Positions 23,282-31,986 of a stretch of DNA of 38,874 nt are shown here, piece by piece. Position 1 is the stretch's first letter. The number at the start of each line of letters is the position of its first letter. The notes under the pieces are model-generated. The model worked only from the letters and a program-made list of their open reading frames with translations. It searched no databases and was not told the origin of the DNA. Source of the stretch: Corynebacterium sp. HMSC27B11 (lineage in GTDB: Bacteria > Actinomycetota > Actinomycetes > Mycobacteriales > Mycobacteriaceae); NCBI RefSeq assembly GCF_001815985.1, contig NZ_KV823563.1, positions 1 through 38,874 of the forward strand, read 5' to 3'. Made by a program: the position numbers and the translations under genes.

Positions 23282-24325
23282 ATGACTGTCAGCGCTAACG
23301 GACGCCGGATGCTTCGCATTGAAGCTAAGAACTCGCAGACCCCCATCGAGGCTAAGCCCCGCTGGATCCGCACCACCGCGAAGATGGGCCCCGAGTATCG
23401 GGACATGAAGAACCGCGTGACGGGCATGAGCCTGCACACGGTGTGCCAGGAGGCTGGCTGCCCGAATATCCACGAGTGCTGGGAGGACCGCGAGGCCTCC
23501 TTCCTTATCGGCGGCGATACTTGCTCTCGCCGTTGCGACTTCTGCCAGATTAAGTCCGGTAAGCCCACTCCCCTGGACCGCGATGAGCCACGCCGCGTGG
23601 CGGAGTCCGTCCGCGAGATGGGCCTGAAGTACGCAACCGTCACGGGCGTGACCCGCGACGACCTGGACGACGAGGGCGCCTGGCTGTACGCCGAGGTCGT
23701 CCGCAAGATCCACGAGCTGAACCCGAACACGGGCGTGGAAAACCTCACCCCGGACTTCTCCAATAAGCCGGAGCTGCTGCAGATCGTGTTCGAGTCTCAG
23801 CCGGAGGTCTTCGCCCACAACCTGGAGACCGTGCCGCGCATCTTCAAGCGCATCCGCCCGGCCTTCAAGTACGAGCGCTCCCTGGAGGTCATCCGTGCGG
23901 CCCACGATTACGGGCTGATCACGAAGTCCAACCTGATCCTGGGCATGGGCGAGACCGAGGAGGAGGTCGTGGAGGCCATGCGTGACCTGCGCGAGGCCGG
24001 CACCGATATCCTCACGATTACCCAGTACCTGCGCCCGACCTCCATGCACCACCCGATCGAGCGTTGGGTGCGCCCGGAGGAGTTCGTGGCCCACTCCGAG
24101 GCTGCTTATGACATGGGCTTCCCGGCTGTTATGTCCGGCCCGCTGGTTCGTTCCAGCTACCGCTCCGGTCGCCTGTACGCTCAGGCGATGCGCGCCCGTG
24201 GCCGCGAGATCCCGGAGAACCTCTCCCACCTCAACGAGAAGCTGGACGGCTCCACCCAGCAGGAGGCCACCAACCTGCTGGACAAGTACGGCGCTTCCGA
24301 GGAGACCCCGGTCGCTTACCGCTAG
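23282..24325 (+). CDS. lipA: Lipoyl synthase LipA
   Basis: A 347-residue radical-SAM enzyme that inserts two sulfur atoms into the octanoyl group on lipoyl domains. The auxiliary cluster cysteines are Cys55, Cys60 and Cys66 ([12 protein letters not shown]), and the radical-SAM cluster is C81-S-R-R-C85-D-F-C88. The C-terminal RSSY segment of lipoyl synthases is present in [11 protein letters not shown]; its serine binds the sacrificial auxiliary cluster. The ATG of MTVSANGRR is chosen over a GTG three codons upstream because of the -10 box spacing. It follows lipB by 94 bp and ends at a strong terminator. It needs iron-sulfur clusters itself. Confidence 0.96.
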   Translation: MTVSANGRRMLRIEAKNSQTPIEAKPRWIRTTAKMGPEYRDMKNRVTGMSLHTVCQEAGCPNIHECWEDREASFLIGGDTCSRRCDFCQIKSGKPTPLDRDEPRRVAESVREMGLKYATVTGVTRDDLDDEGAWLYAEVVRKIHELNPNTGVENLTPDFSNKPELLQIVFESQPEVFAHNLETVPRIFKRIRPAFKYERSLEVIRAAHDYGLITKSNLILGMGETEEEVVEAMRDLREAGTDILTITQYLRPTSMHHPIERWVRPEEFVAHSEAAYDMGFPAVMSGPLVRSSYRSGRLYAQAMRARGREIPENLSHLNEKLDGSTQQEATNLLDKYGASEETPVAYR

Positions 24326-24340
24326 CGCAAGAAGCGTTGA

Positions 24341-24385
24341 GACGCGCGTAAGGCATCGCACCTTGCGCGCGTTTCTTTCTTTTTC
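24341..24385 (+). terminator. Terminator of lipA
   Basis: ACGCGCGTAAGG pairs with CCTTGCGCGCGT (one G-U pair) around an eight-base loop, followed by TTCTTTCTTTTT. Confidence 0.85.
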
Positions 24386-24396
24386 GCTGCATGTTC

Positions 24397-24402
24397 TATC
24401 CT
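24397..24402 (+). promoter_or_regulatory. -10 box before DUF4191 gene
   Basis: TATCCT ends seven bases before the ATG at 24410, directly after the lipA terminator. A GGAG also lies four bases before the ATG, so the transcript may or may not be leaderless. Confidence 0.45.
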
Positions 24403-24409
24403 GGAGCAC

Positions 24410-25180
24410 ATGGCTAAGGACATCCGCGAGAAGGAAAACAAGAAGGCAGAAAAGGCCGCCAAGCGCGCCGCCCGCAAGGAGCAGCGCGGCCAGTTGTGGC
24501 AGGCCTTTAAGCTGCAGCGGCAGCGCGATAAGAAGCTGATCCCGCTGATGCTGGTGGGCTTTTTGGTGCCCGTCGTGCTTCTGCTTCTGCTTTCCACGGT
24601 GTTCGGCTGGTGGTGGCTGAACCTCATCGTGGGTATCCTGCTGGGCATCGCCGTGGCGGTGTGGGTGTTCACCCGCCGCCTGCAGAAGGGCGTCTACGAG
24701 CAGATCGAGGGCGAGGCCGGCGCTGCCGCCTGGACTTTGAGCAACCTGCGCGACGGCGTCGGTATGAAGTGGATCGTCGAGCCAGGCATCGCGCAGAACA
24801 CGAACCTGGACGCCGTCCACCGCGTCGTCGGCACCCCGGGCATCGTCCTGGTCGGTGAGGGTGATTCGAAGCGCGTGAAGCAGATGCTCGCCAGCGAGCG
24901 GAAGAAGATCGCCCGGATCGCTGGCAGTGCCCCGATCTACGACGTCATCGTCGGCGACGGTGAGGGCGAGGTCCCGGTCCGTAAGCTGCAGAACCACCTG
25001 ATGCGCCTGCCGCGGAACATTAAGAAGAACGAGGTCGATGCGCTGAACTCCCGCATCGATTCGATTTCCCGCTTGCAGTCCCCCATGGCGAATATGCCGA
25101 AGGGCCCGCTGCCGAAGGGTGGCCAGATGGCCGGCATGAACCGCCGCGCCCGCCGTGCTGCACAGCGTGGCAAGAAGTAA
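24410..25180 (+). CDS. DUF4191 family membrane protein
   Basis: A 256-residue actinobacterial membrane protein of unknown function that commonly follows lipA. The N-terminus is a charged Lys/Glu/Ala helix (residues 1-45), followed by two membrane helices (about 46-65 and 70-90) and a cytoplasmic domain with LQKGVYEQIEGEAGAAAWTLSNLRDG, then GTPGIVLVGEGDSKRVKQMLASERKKIARIAG and VRKLQNHLMRLPRNI. The tail is rich in Pro, Gly, Met and Arg. No catalytic motif is visible. The position beside lipA is conserved in the family as I know it, but no link to lipoylation has been shown. A terminator follows. Confidence 0.88.
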   Translation: MAKDIREKENKKAEKAAKRAARKEQRGQLWQAFKLQRQRDKKLIPLMLVGFLVPVVLLLLLSTVFGWWWLNLIVGILLGIAVAVWVFTRRLQKGVYEQIEGEAGAAAWTLSNLRDGVGMKWIVEPGIAQNTNLDAVHRVVGTPGIVLVGEGDSKRVKQMLASERKKIARIAGSAPIYDVIVGDGEGEVPVRKLQNHLMRLPRNIKKNEVDALNSRIDSISRLQSPMANMPKGPLPKGGQMAGMNRRARRAAQRGKK

Positions 25181-25201
25181 AACTTAAGATATTTTGCGCT
25201 C

Positions 25202-25229
25202 AACCGGCCGCACTCTGTGGCCGGTTTTT
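25202..25229 (+). terminator. Terminator of DUF4191 gene
   Basis: AACCGGCC and GGCCGGTT form an eight-base stem around a nine-base loop, followed by TTTTT overlapping the stem end. Confidence 0.85.
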
Positions 25230-25252
25230 GTTTGGAGATTTGGGATTAGTTT

Positions 25253-25906
25253 GTGGACGTAGCCAACATCGGGATCATCATGTTGTTGAACATGCTCGGC
25301 GTGCTGACCCCTGGCCCGGACCTGTTTTTGGTGCTGCGGATGGCCACCCGCTCGCGGAAGCATGCCTTCGCGGCGATTGGCGGGATCATCACCGCCCTGG
25401 TGTTCTGGTCGACACTGACCGTGATGGGCGCGAGCACGCTGCTGAATAAGAAGCCGTGGATCCTGGATTACCTGCAGATCTTCGGTGGCCTGTGGTTGGG
25501 CTATATGGCGTTTAGCCTGCTGCGGCAGGTGCGGGAGTACTACCGGACGCGGGCGGGGGCGAACACGGATCTGGTGATGGGCCCGGGGCTGGGTTCGCCG
25601 AGTGCCGCTTATCGCACGGGTATGGCGACGAACCTCTCCAATCCGAAGGCGGTGCTGTACTTTACGGCGATTCTGGCACCGTTTTTGCCGGTGGGCGCGC
25701 CGTGGTGGGTGTCTGTGGTGTATGTGGTCACCATCATGGCCTCGGCGGCGATTGTGTTCAGCCTGATCGCGCTGTTCGTCTCGACGCAGCGGGTGCAGTC
25801 CCGGCTGCTCTCCGTCTCCCACCTGATCGACCTGGGTGCCGGGCTGTTCTTCGCTGTGTTCTCGGTGACCTTGCTGTACAACGGCCTGACCGGCCTGCTG
25901 GGCTAG
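25253..25906 (+). CDS. LysE/RhtB family amino-acid exporter
   Basis: A 217-residue inner-membrane protein with about six hydrophobic segments. The N-terminal LLNMLGVLTPGPDLFLVLRMATR holds the TPGPD motif of the LysE/RhtB family, and MATNLSNPKAVLYFTAILAPFLP holds its second conserved NPKA box. Members export amino acids such as homoserine, threonine or lysine by proton exchange; the substrate here cannot be told. The start is taken as GTG 25253, in which GGAG lies 15 bases upstream, so the exact start is uncertain. The gene is convergent with the RDD gene, and the 149 bp after its stop hold only GC-rich inverted repeats without a T-run. Confidence 0.86.
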   Translation: MDVANIGIIMLLNMLGVLTPGPDLFLVLRMATRSRKHAFAAIGGIITALVFWSTLTVMGASTLLNKKPWILDYLQIFGGLWLGYMAFSLLRQVREYYRTRAGANTDLVMGPGLGSPSAAYRTGMATNLSNPKAVLYFTAILAPFLPVGAPWWVSVVYVVTIMASAAIVFSLIALFVSTQRVQSRLLSVSHLIDLGAGLFFAVFSVTLLYNGLTGLLG

Positions 25907-26055
25907 CGCTTCGGCGCCGGCGATCTCGGTTCGACGTCGCCGGCATCCCCCTGCTGCGGCAGCACTCCGCCGCTTCCCCATTCGGCCGCAGCTGCCCGCC
26001 GCTCTCCGTTCTGCGGCAGCGCCCGGCGCTGCCGTTTCCCCGCTTCTCGGGCAGG

Positions 26056-26532
26056 CTATCGGGTCTTAATGACGCCGGTTTGGGTCACGCGGTCGTGCAG
26101 CCCGCGGCCGTCGGTGTCCTGGACAACCGGCGGGAACAAGAATATGGTCAGCAGGATGCGCACCAGCGAGCGCCAGAAGCCGACGCGCTGGGTGGCGTCG
26201 TCCAGGCGGGCGACACCGATGCCCATGATCGCGTGGCCCGGGCTCTGGGCGAAGAGCCAGACGGTGACTAGGCGCCAGACGAAGAAGACCATCATGTTCA
26301 GCGTGAACACGTCACCGAGTTGGTCCGTGATCGTCGTGATGAACCACGCGATACCCCTGCAGATCAACCAATCGATGAGCAGCGCGAGCATGCGGGGCAT
26401 CAGCGTCGAGAGCGAGCCGGGCCCCTTCTCGGGCAGGCCGATGGCCTCGCCGGGGTAAGAGCTGAGTTTATTCGGGTCTTCGTTTTGGCCGGGCAGCTGG
26501 GGGCCTTCGAGCCAGGAGCGCTTCTGAGTCAT
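26056..26532 (-). CDS. RDD family membrane protein
   Basis: A 158-residue protein. After a hydrophilic N-terminus (MTQKRSWLEGPQLPGQ) comes the RDD domain: PRMLALLIDWLICRGIAWF with the family Arg and Asp, a second helix at MMVFFVWRLVTVWLFAQ, then SPGHAIMGIGVARLDD and a third helix ending in the GRGLHDRVTQTGVI segment, which carries the late conserved Asp-Arg. RDD proteins are of varied or unknown function; some act in sodium or proton exchange. The ATG of MTQKR is preferred over one 13 codons upstream, whose extra residues look like untranslated leader. It lies downstream of the WXG-like gene on the same strand with a 111-bp gap. Confidence 0.82.
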   Translation of the reverse strand: MTQKRSWLEGPQLPGQNEDPNKLSSYPGEAIGLPEKGPGSLSTLMPRMLALLIDWLICRGIAWFITTITDQLGDVFTLNMMVFFVWRLVTVWLFAQSPGHAIMGIGVARLDDATQRVGFWRSLVRILLTIFLFPPVVQDTDGRGLHDRVTQTGVIKTR

Positions 26533-26643
26533 GATGGTTTTGAGCCTATCCAAGCGCGGGAGCGGGAACAATTTCCCGCGCCCCTGCTGGGATTATTAGG
26601 CTGCCCTGACCCGGCGGGGGTGAGCCTCAACCCGGGACCGGGG

Positions 26644-28539
26644 TTAGCGGCTGATCACCTTCTTCGTGGTGCGCGGCTTAGTACCCAAGAATTGGCGCTT
26701 GAAGTACTCCGAGACGGAGCTGGTCCACTGGCCGGCGCCTGGCTTTACTTGTCGCCCGGTGTTGGCCGCCCCTCCCCGTGCGCCAGGCGCCATGCCGCCG
26801 TAGAAGCCGCGACCGCGTTGGTTGTTCTGCGCAACGGCACCCTGCTCGGCGTGCGGTGTGCCCGTGGTCGGAGAGCCGTGGCCGGTGCCGTGCATGCCCA
26901 TGTGCGGAGCCCCGTTGGGTGTGCCCGGCGCGCCAACGCCGTGCAGCCCGCGGCCCGCCACACCGTTGCGAAGGTTCTCCGGGTGTGCGGCTGGTAGCTC
27001 GGGGCGGACGACGGTGGTTCGTGGCGCCCTGCCCTGCCCGGTGGTGGCGGGGGTTCCGTAGCCGTGGTTGCGGCTGCCGGTGCGCTCGCCGGTGGCCTCT
27101 GCCCCGCCGAGCCCCGGAGCGTTGCGGAGGGCACTGTGCGCGCCGGTGCCGTGTGGAGCACTGCCTGCCCGTGGCACCGGCGCGTGTCCTGCGTTTGGCC
27201 GGTGTGCACCCGTCGTCGGCAGCGCGGGGCGGGCGGGCTTTGCTCCCCTCGCGTTCGGGCTCCCGTTGGCACCGCGTTGGTTGGTTCCAGGCAGTGCGAG
27301 GCCCGGCGCGGCTGCGTTGGATGGAGCCCCGCCCGGCATGCCTGCTGTGTGGGCGGGCGTGTTCGCGGGCAGCTGTGTGCCTGCCGGGGCCACGCCCGGA
27401 CCCGCGGGTGCTGCGGGGTTGGCGCCTGCCGGGGCGACGTGTTGCTGGCTGGCGGGGAGGTGCTCCCCTGCCGCTGGGCTGGTGTTCCCGGCTGCTGGCG
27501 CGTTGGCGGCGGCGTTGCCGCGACCTGCATCCGTCACAGCATCGGCGGTCTGGGCCCCTAGCTCCTGAACGTTGTTCGCGGTGGCGGGTGCGACGTTGCC
27601 GTTGATGGCCTGGAAAGCCTCGGCTGGGCCGGTGGTGTTGAAGCTGGTGATGTTCACCCCGCCGCCACCGTTGTGTCCGACGACGGGCACCCCGAAGTTA
27701 TGGACTGGTGGCTTGAGCAGCTCCAGCGAGGGCTGCAGGTGCGTGCTCACGAACCTTGCCATTTCTGCGCCTTCCATAATTTCTCCGGATCCCGGCGCAC
27801 CGGCATTGGCTGCGGTCACCTTCGCTGCAATTTCCAAAAGCTCCTCCAGGTTCTTCTGACGAACGAGAGGAAACTGAGCTGCCGATTCCGCCATCAACGC
27901 TGCGTTTGCCGACACGGTTCGGCTTCTCTTCGCAAAATCCTCGAGCGCGTTGCGCGCTTCATCGAAGGCCCGGCCTTTGTTCCTTGCGCCCAGGCCCGAT
28001 GAGGTCGCCATCAGTTGTTCCGCAACAGCCTGCAGCTCTGCTGCAGTGCCCCGCCATTTCTCCGCAGCGGCGATCGGCGCAGCATCGGAATCCTGGATCA
28101 GCGCAATCATCAACTTCACCGAGTAGAGCGGTTCAACGATAGAGGCCGGATGAAGGTAATTGAGATTCTTAAATGGCTCGGTATCTCGTGGCTGGAAGCA
28201 GGAGAAAGAGCCCACCCCGCGCTCATGGGCAGCCATATCAAAGTTGTCGAAGGCCTTGGATGTTGTCTCCTCCTGGTGCTGGAGTGCATCAGCGACACTG
28301 CCCAACATCGTTCCGCTCCAGTCGAGATCGTCGTTGAGCTTGGTGATCGCGGTGACTGCATCACCAGGTTGGCCGCTCCAAAATGATGCATGCTGCGTAA
28401 ACGCACCGCTGAGGGACGGAACTTTGGTGTATCCGCCACCCCATGCCTCTTCCGTTGTGAATCCAGTTTTTGTCTGTGCAGCGGACGCAATAGTGCGCCT
28501 TGCTTGATCGATGTCCGCAATTACGGCTTCCATCTTCAT
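26644..28539 (-). CDS. WXG/PPE-like protein with Pro/Ala/Gly-rich tail
   Basis: A 631-residue protein in three parts. Residues 1-300 are mainly helical with Trp-x-Gly turns at W54-S-G, W74-S-G and W162-R-G, the last inside an amphipathic pair (EKWRGTAAELQAVAEQL, then FAKRSRTVSANAALMAESAAQF) that resembles WXG100, PPE or EspB-like ESX substrates. Residues about 320-585 are low-complexity Pro, Ala, Gly, Thr and Asn. The last 45 residues are conserved-looking and basic (RGFYGGMAPGARGG, then SEYFKRQFLGTKPRTTKKVI). No signal peptide or membrane helix is seen, so any export would need a dedicated system. Its ATG directly follows the stop of the upstream secreted-protein gene. Family assignment is by resemblance only; no ESX core gene is in the window. 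Confidence 0.6.
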   Translation of the reverse strand: MKMEAVIADIDQARRTIASAAQTKTGFTTEEAWGGGYTKVPSLSGAFTQHASFWSGQPGDAVTAITKLNDDLDWSGTMLGSVADALQHQEETTSKAFDNFDMAAHERGVGSFSCFQPRDTEPFKNLNYLHPASIVEPLYSVKLMIALIQDSDAAPIAAAEKWRGTAAELQAVAEQLMATSSGLGARNKGRAFDEARNALEDFAKRSRTVSANAALMAESAAQFPLVRQKNLEELLEIAAKVTAANAGAPGSGEIMEGAEMARFVSTHLQPSLELLKPPVHNFGVPVVGHNGGGGVNITSFNTTGPAEAFQAINGNVAPATANNVQELGAQTADAVTDAGRGNAAANAPAAGNTSPAAGEHLPASQQHVAPAGANPAAPAGPGVAPAGTQLPANTPAHTAGMPGGAPSNAAAPGLALPGTNQRGANGSPNARGAKPARPALPTTGAHRPNAGHAPVPRAGSAPHGTGAHSALRNAPGLGGAEATGERTGSRNHGYGTPATTGQGRAPRTTVVRPELPAAHPENLRNGVAGRGLHGVGAPGTPNGAPHMGMHGTGHGSPTTGTPHAEQGAVAQNNQRGRGFYGGMAPGARGGAANTGRQVKPGAGQWTSSVSEYFKRQFLGTKPRTTKKVISR

Positions 28540-29346
28540 TTAGTGTTCCCCCATTACGTTCTGAACTACTTGCCAATAAAGTGCGTTAACCGTGCAGTCT
28601 GCGTACTGCGACTCCATATGGTCGACCCCCGTCGCCACATAGACCCGATTTTCATCGCGGAGCTTTGGTCCCCTTGCGAGGCACGACACTGTCGGAGAGC
28701 CGTTAGGCACCCGGACGTACTCAGCAGATGACGGCAGCTCATATTCCGTGTCGATCTCAACTCGTTCTAGGTGTCCGGGCGGAGTCCCCAACGACACATC
28801 GACGGCATCGAGATTCGCTAGGTTTTCGACGTCGCGGTTCCCGAAATTGCAGCCGTAACGGAACTCGTAGTTACTCTCGAGCGTCTTGCTCGGCAGGTAC
28901 CCCAGCTCGGCCATGCGCTCGCGCACCACCGGGCCGCAAATATCCGGCAAGCCCACGAAGTCCCCCTTCACCTGCCCCTGCTTCAACTTTGGGATGTCCA
29001 CCGGCTCACCCACGAAGCGCTGCGATTCCCACACCACATGCTCCCGGCGGCCGTAGGGCTCCTTCTCGAACCAGATGCCGTCGAAGCCCTCCGGCCTGGG
29101 CCAAGAAAGATCCATCCCACCGTTATTAGACAACCGCTCGCCCAGTTCGGTTCCCACGTAGTTCCCGGCGTCCACGATCGGCATCACCCCCGCAGCCTCC
29201 CGCTGCAGCTCGCCACCCGTGCCGGGCGCGAAACCCATCACCCCCGCCAACCCCAGAACCGTGGCGATCACCACCACAGCCCGCATGATCCCACTTGGGG
29301 ATCGGGTGGATTTGCGGGGGTTGACGTCGTTAAAAAAGCTGGTCAC
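28540..29346 (-). CDS. Secreted or membrane-anchored Cys-containing protein (DUF3558-like)
   Basis: A 268-residue protein with a hydrophobic segment at about residues 22-40 (RAVVVIATVLGLAGVMGFAPG), acting as signal peptide or N-terminal anchor; there is no lipobox Cys. The outer part has four cysteines, in LPDICGPV, RYGCNFGN, TVSCLARG and YADCTVNAL, probably two disulfides, reminiscent of the pattern in DUF3558 cell-surface proteins. That assignment is tentative. GTG 29346 is chosen because AGGGGG lies just upstream; an ATG at 29286 is the alternative. The frame is open much further upstream but crosses the divergent glnA region. The stop touches the next gene's ATG, so the pair forms an operon. 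Function unknown. Confidence 0.6.
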   Translation of the reverse strand: MTSFFNDVNPRKSTRSPSGIMRAVVVIATVLGLAGVMGFAPGTGGELQREAAGVMPIVDAGNYVGTELGERLSNNGGMDLSWPRPEGFDGIWFEKEPYGRREHVVWESQRFVGEPVDIPKLKQGQVKGDFVGLPDICGPVVRERMAELGYLPSKTLESNYEFRYGCNFGNRDVENLANLDAVDVSLGTPPGHLERVEIDTEYELPSSAEYVRVPNGSPTVSCLARGPKLRDENRVYVATGVDHMESQYADCTVNALYWQVVQNVMGEH

Positions 29347-29514
29347 AGTACCCCCTCGAAAACAATGACTTCCCACCCCACCCCGCAACCGGTGCCCCCT
29401 GCTGCGGAAACGAGGTAAAAGAAACAGTAACCCAGCGACCACCGGTGCGGACGGGAAAAACGGAAAGTTCACCCCCGCGCCCTCCCCGAGGGCAATACTC
29501 CGGATAACGGCAGG

Positions 29515-29520
29515 TAAAAT
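29515..29520 (+). promoter_or_regulatory. Candidate -10 box of glnA
   Basis: TAAAAT lies 49 bases before the glnA GTG, in the 223-bp region divergent from the secreted-protein gene. The ribosome binding site GGAG at 29560-29563 is well placed, six bases before the GTG. No nitrogen-regulator operator was recognised. Confidence 0.4.
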
Positions 29521-29569
29521 GTGACCCCAGCAACCCCCACAAACACGACTACGAAGAGCGGAGTTTAGC

Positions 29570-31006
29570 GTGGCATTTGAAACACCCGAAGAGGTCGTGA
29601 AGTTCATCAAGGACGAGGACGTGGAGTTCGTCGACATCCGCTTCACGGACGTCCCTGGCACCGAACAGCACTTCAGCATCCCGGCAGAGGCTTTCGACGA
29701 GGACGCCATCGAGGAAGGCCTGGCCTTCGACGGTTCCTCCATCCGCGGATTCACCACCATCGACGAGTCCGACATGAACCTCCTGCCGGACCTGTCCACC
29801 GCGAAGATCGACCCCTTCCGCGAGGCGAAGACGCTGAACATCAAGTTCTTCGTCCACGACCCGTTCACCCGCGAGCCGTTCAGCCGCGACCCGCGCAATG
29901 TGGCGCGTAAGGCGGAGCAGTACCTGGCGTCCACCGGTATTGCGGATACCTGCTTCTTCGGCGCGGAGGCGGAGTTCTACCTCTTCGACTCTGTGCGCTA
30001 CCGCGTGGAGGGTCACGAGGCGTTCTACAGCATGGATTCCGACTCTGGCTGGTGGAACCGCGACCAGGAATTCGACCTGGATGGCTCCCGCAACCTGGGT
30101 TACAAGACCCGCCCGAAGGGTGGCTACTTCCCGGTCGCGCCGTACGACCGCTACCAGGACCTGCGCGACGAGATGAGCAAGGAGCTCATGAAGGCCGGCT
30201 TCACCCTGGAGCGCCTGCACCACGAGGTGGGCTCCGGCGGGCAGCAGGAGATCAACTACAAGTTCGACACGCTGCTGGCCGCGGCGGATGATATCCAGAC
30301 CTTCAAGTACATCATCCGCAACGTGGCGTGGCGCAACGGTAAGTCCGCGACCTTCATGCCGAAGCCGCTGGCCGGCGATAATGGTTCGGGTATGCACGCG
30401 CACCAGTCCCTGTGGAAGGACGGCGAGCCGCTGTTCCACGACGAGAACGGTTACGCAGGGCTTTCGGATACCGCCCGCTACTACATCGGCGGCATCCTGG
30501 AGCACGCTGGCGCGGTGCTCGCTTTTACGAACCCGACTCTGAACTCCTACCACCGCCTGGTGCCGGGCTTCGAGGCGCCGATCAACCTGGTGTACTCGCA
30601 GCGCAACCGTTCCGCGGCGGTGCGTATCCCGATCACGGGCTCGAACCCGAAGGCGAAGCGTATTGAGTTCCGTGCGCCGGACCCGAGCGGTAACCCGTAC
30701 CTGGGCTTTGCCGCGATGATGCTGGCTGGCCTGGATGGCATCAAGAACCGCATCGAGCCGCACGAACCGGTGGATAAGGACCTCTACGAGCTGCCGCCGG
30801 AGGAGGCCAAGAGCATCCCGCAGGCGCCGACCTCCCTGGAGGGCGCGCTGAAGGCCCTGGAGGATGATAACGAGTTCCTCACCGAGGGTGGCGTGTTCAC
30901 CGACGACCTGATCGACACTTACATCCGCTACAAGGTGGATAACGAGATCATGCCGTCTCGCCTGCGCCCGACTCCGCTGGAGTTCGAGATGTACTACGAC
31001 TGCTAG
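29570..31006 (+). CDS. glnA: Glutamine synthetase type I (adenylylated class)
   Basis: A 478-residue glutamine synthetase that joins ammonia and glutamate using ATP; it forms a dodecamer in the cytoplasm. Marks are FDGSSIRGF near the start, [10 protein letters not shown] with the metal-binding glutamates, [34 protein letters not shown], and [12 protein letters not shown]. The adenylylation site is Tyr406 in K-D-L-Y-E-L-P, so activity is probably tuned by GlnE according to nitrogen supply, as in the I-beta class. Length is typical. The GTG start is supported by GGAG six bases before it. It stands alone, with a strong terminator, beside the haem locus. Confidence 0.97.
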   Translation: MAFETPEEVVKFIKDEDVEFVDIRFTDVPGTEQHFSIPAEAFDEDAIEEGLAFDGSSIRGFTTIDESDMNLLPDLSTAKIDPFREAKTLNIKFFVHDPFTREPFSRDPRNVARKAEQYLASTGIADTCFFGAEAEFYLFDSVRYRVEGHEAFYSMDSDSGWWNRDQEFDLDGSRNLGYKTRPKGGYFPVAPYDRYQDLRDEMSKELMKAGFTLERLHHEVGSGGQQEINYKFDTLLAAADDIQTFKYIIRNVAWRNGKSATFMPKPLAGDNGSGMHAHQSLWKDGEPLFHDENGYAGLSDTARYYIGGILEHAGAVLAFTNPTLNSYHRLVPGFEAPINLVYSQRNRSAAVRIPITGSNPKAKRIEFRAPDPSGNPYLGFAAMMLAGLDGIKNRIEPHEPVDKDLYELPPEEAKSIPQAPTSLEGALKALEDDNEFLTEGGVFTDDLIDTYIRYKVDNEIMPSRLRPTPLEFEMYYDC

Positions 31007-31025
31007 TTGCTGTTTAGCGAGTGAG

Positions 31026-31059
31026 GGCCCGGGAGCTGTTAGTTGCTTCCGGGCCTTTT
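31026..31059 (+). terminator. Terminator of glnA
   Basis: GGCCCGGGAGC pairs with GCTTCCGGGCC (one G-U pair) around an eight-base loop, followed by TTTT, 20 bases beyond the glnA stop. Confidence 0.9.
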
Positions 31060-31099
31060 GCTGTGCAGTTTTTCTACTGTGCAGGTGTTCTGCTTCTGG

Positions 31100-31741
31100 C
31101 TAGTGGCGTTCCGCCAGCTCCGCGAAGATTGCCGTGTTGAAGTTGAACGCCTTCTCCGCTTCCATCAGCAGGGTCGCGCGCTGATCATTATTCAGCGCCA
31201 GACCATCCACCCGCTCGCGGTATCCGTTGCGGTACGGCGGGATCTTTCCGATCGCGCTGAAGTCGTAGAAGTTCAGCGCCCCAGCCGGAATCCCGTAGTG
31301 GGAGCGCAGCATCGCAGCGATCACCTGCCCGCCGGAAATATCGCCCAGGTAGCGGACATAATGATGCGCCACCACTTCCACAGGTTTACCCGCGATCTCT
31401 TCCAACCGCGCCACATAAGCGGCGGTGGCCGGCAAGGCCTGGATCTTCTCACGCCAGTCCTCGCCAATAAGTAGCTTCAGGTCTGCCTCCAGTGCGCCAC
31501 GTCGCTCAAGCCGCGGGTCCGCTACCGCACCGGCGATCGGGCTGTTGGCTACGCTGCGGGCAGCGTTTTCGAGGGCGTCGTAAACAAACCACAGCTGGCC
31601 GGCAAGATCGGCCGCAGCGGCTTCGGTGAGCTGCCCACTGAGCAGGCGCTGCATGAAGGAGGAGTTTTCCGCTCTCTCGTGGACCTCTGCGGTCGCGTCA
31701 CGCAATGCAGCAGACAGTGGTTTATCGATGGTGGTGGTCAT
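31100..31741 (-). CDS. hmuO: Haem oxygenase HmuO
   Basis: A 213-residue cytoplasmic enzyme that opens haem to biliverdin, carbon monoxide and free iron. The haem-binding proximal histidine is His21 in RDATAEVHERAENSSFM. The distal helix shows the flexible glycines of RYLGDISGGQVIAAML. Length matches Corynebacterium diphtheriae HmuO (about 215). The ATG of MTTTIDKPLS is chosen: GGAG lies seven bases upstream, and the further 61 codons of open frame lack family sequence and run across the iron-box region. The gene follows htaB with 245 bp between them, which hold two iron-box-like sites, so it likely has its own iron-controlled promoter. It completes the path from haem capture to iron release. 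Confidence 0.96.
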   Translation of the reverse strand: MTTTIDKPLSAALRDATAEVHERAENSSFMQRLLSGQLTEAAAADLAGQLWFVYDALENAARSVANSPIAGAVADPRLERRGALEADLKLLIGEDWREKIQALPATAAYVARLEEIAGKPVEVVAHHYVRYLGDISGGQVIAAMLRSHYGIPAGALNFYDFSAIGKIPPYRNGYRERVDGLALNNDQRATLLMEAEKAFNFNTAIFAELAERH

Positions 31742-31783
31742 GGTTCTGCTCCAGGATGTAATCGGAATTATTGGAATGAAAAT

Positions 31784-31802
31784 TAAGGGTAGCCACACCT
31801 TA
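31784..31802 (-). promoter_or_regulatory. DtxR-like iron box proximal to hmuO
   Basis: TAAGGGTAGCCACACCTTA (plus strand) matches the DtxR consensus at 14 of 19 positions, including both GG and CC half-site cores. It lies 43 bases before the hmuO ATG and overlaps the TACCCT that could serve as -10 on the minus strand. Confidence 0.65.
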
Positions 31803-31867
31803 GTTTGGCAGGCGTCGGGTGTTCTGATTTGCGAGAAAGTATCTTCAACACCGCTGCCTCCTATTCC

Positions 31868-31886
31868 TAAGGTGTGGCAACCCTCG
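31868..31886 (-). promoter_or_regulatory. Second, weaker iron-box-like element upstream of hmuO
   Basis: TAAGGTGTGGCAACCCTCG (plus strand) is nearly the reverse complement of the proximal box and matches the consensus at 12 of 19 positions in its better orientation. It could be a second DtxR site or a site for a haem-responsive regulator such as ChrA/HrrA, which control hmuO in related species. Confidence 0.45.
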
Positions 31887-31986
31887 TTATTGACGGGGCG
31901 GTGCCAACCGTCCGCCGCTATCACGCGGCCCGTCGTTGTGGCTCTAAACTTTCAGCGTTGTGCCTGAGTATTTAACGGCTCGGCAA

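Larger units (their letters stand above)
31742..31986. other. hmuO promoter region with paired inverted elements
   Basis: This 245-bp region between htaB and hmuO holds an 18-base element present twice in opposite directions (31786-31803 and 31867-31884, 17 of 18 bases matching) with 63 bases between. Each copy overlaps a DtxR-like box. Confidence 0.7.

Noticed and set aside
26251..26258. GAAGAGCC, which could be the right end of an ISL3-like element
   Set aside because: It lies inside the intact RDD gene, is only eight bases long and has no further terminal-repeat sequence, so it is probably chance.
26596..26614. TTAGGCTGCCCTGACCCGG, a possible DtxR box before the RDD gene
   Set aside because: Only 12 of 19 positions match and the right half-site is poor; the RDD gene has no iron link. 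Left out until a binding test exists.
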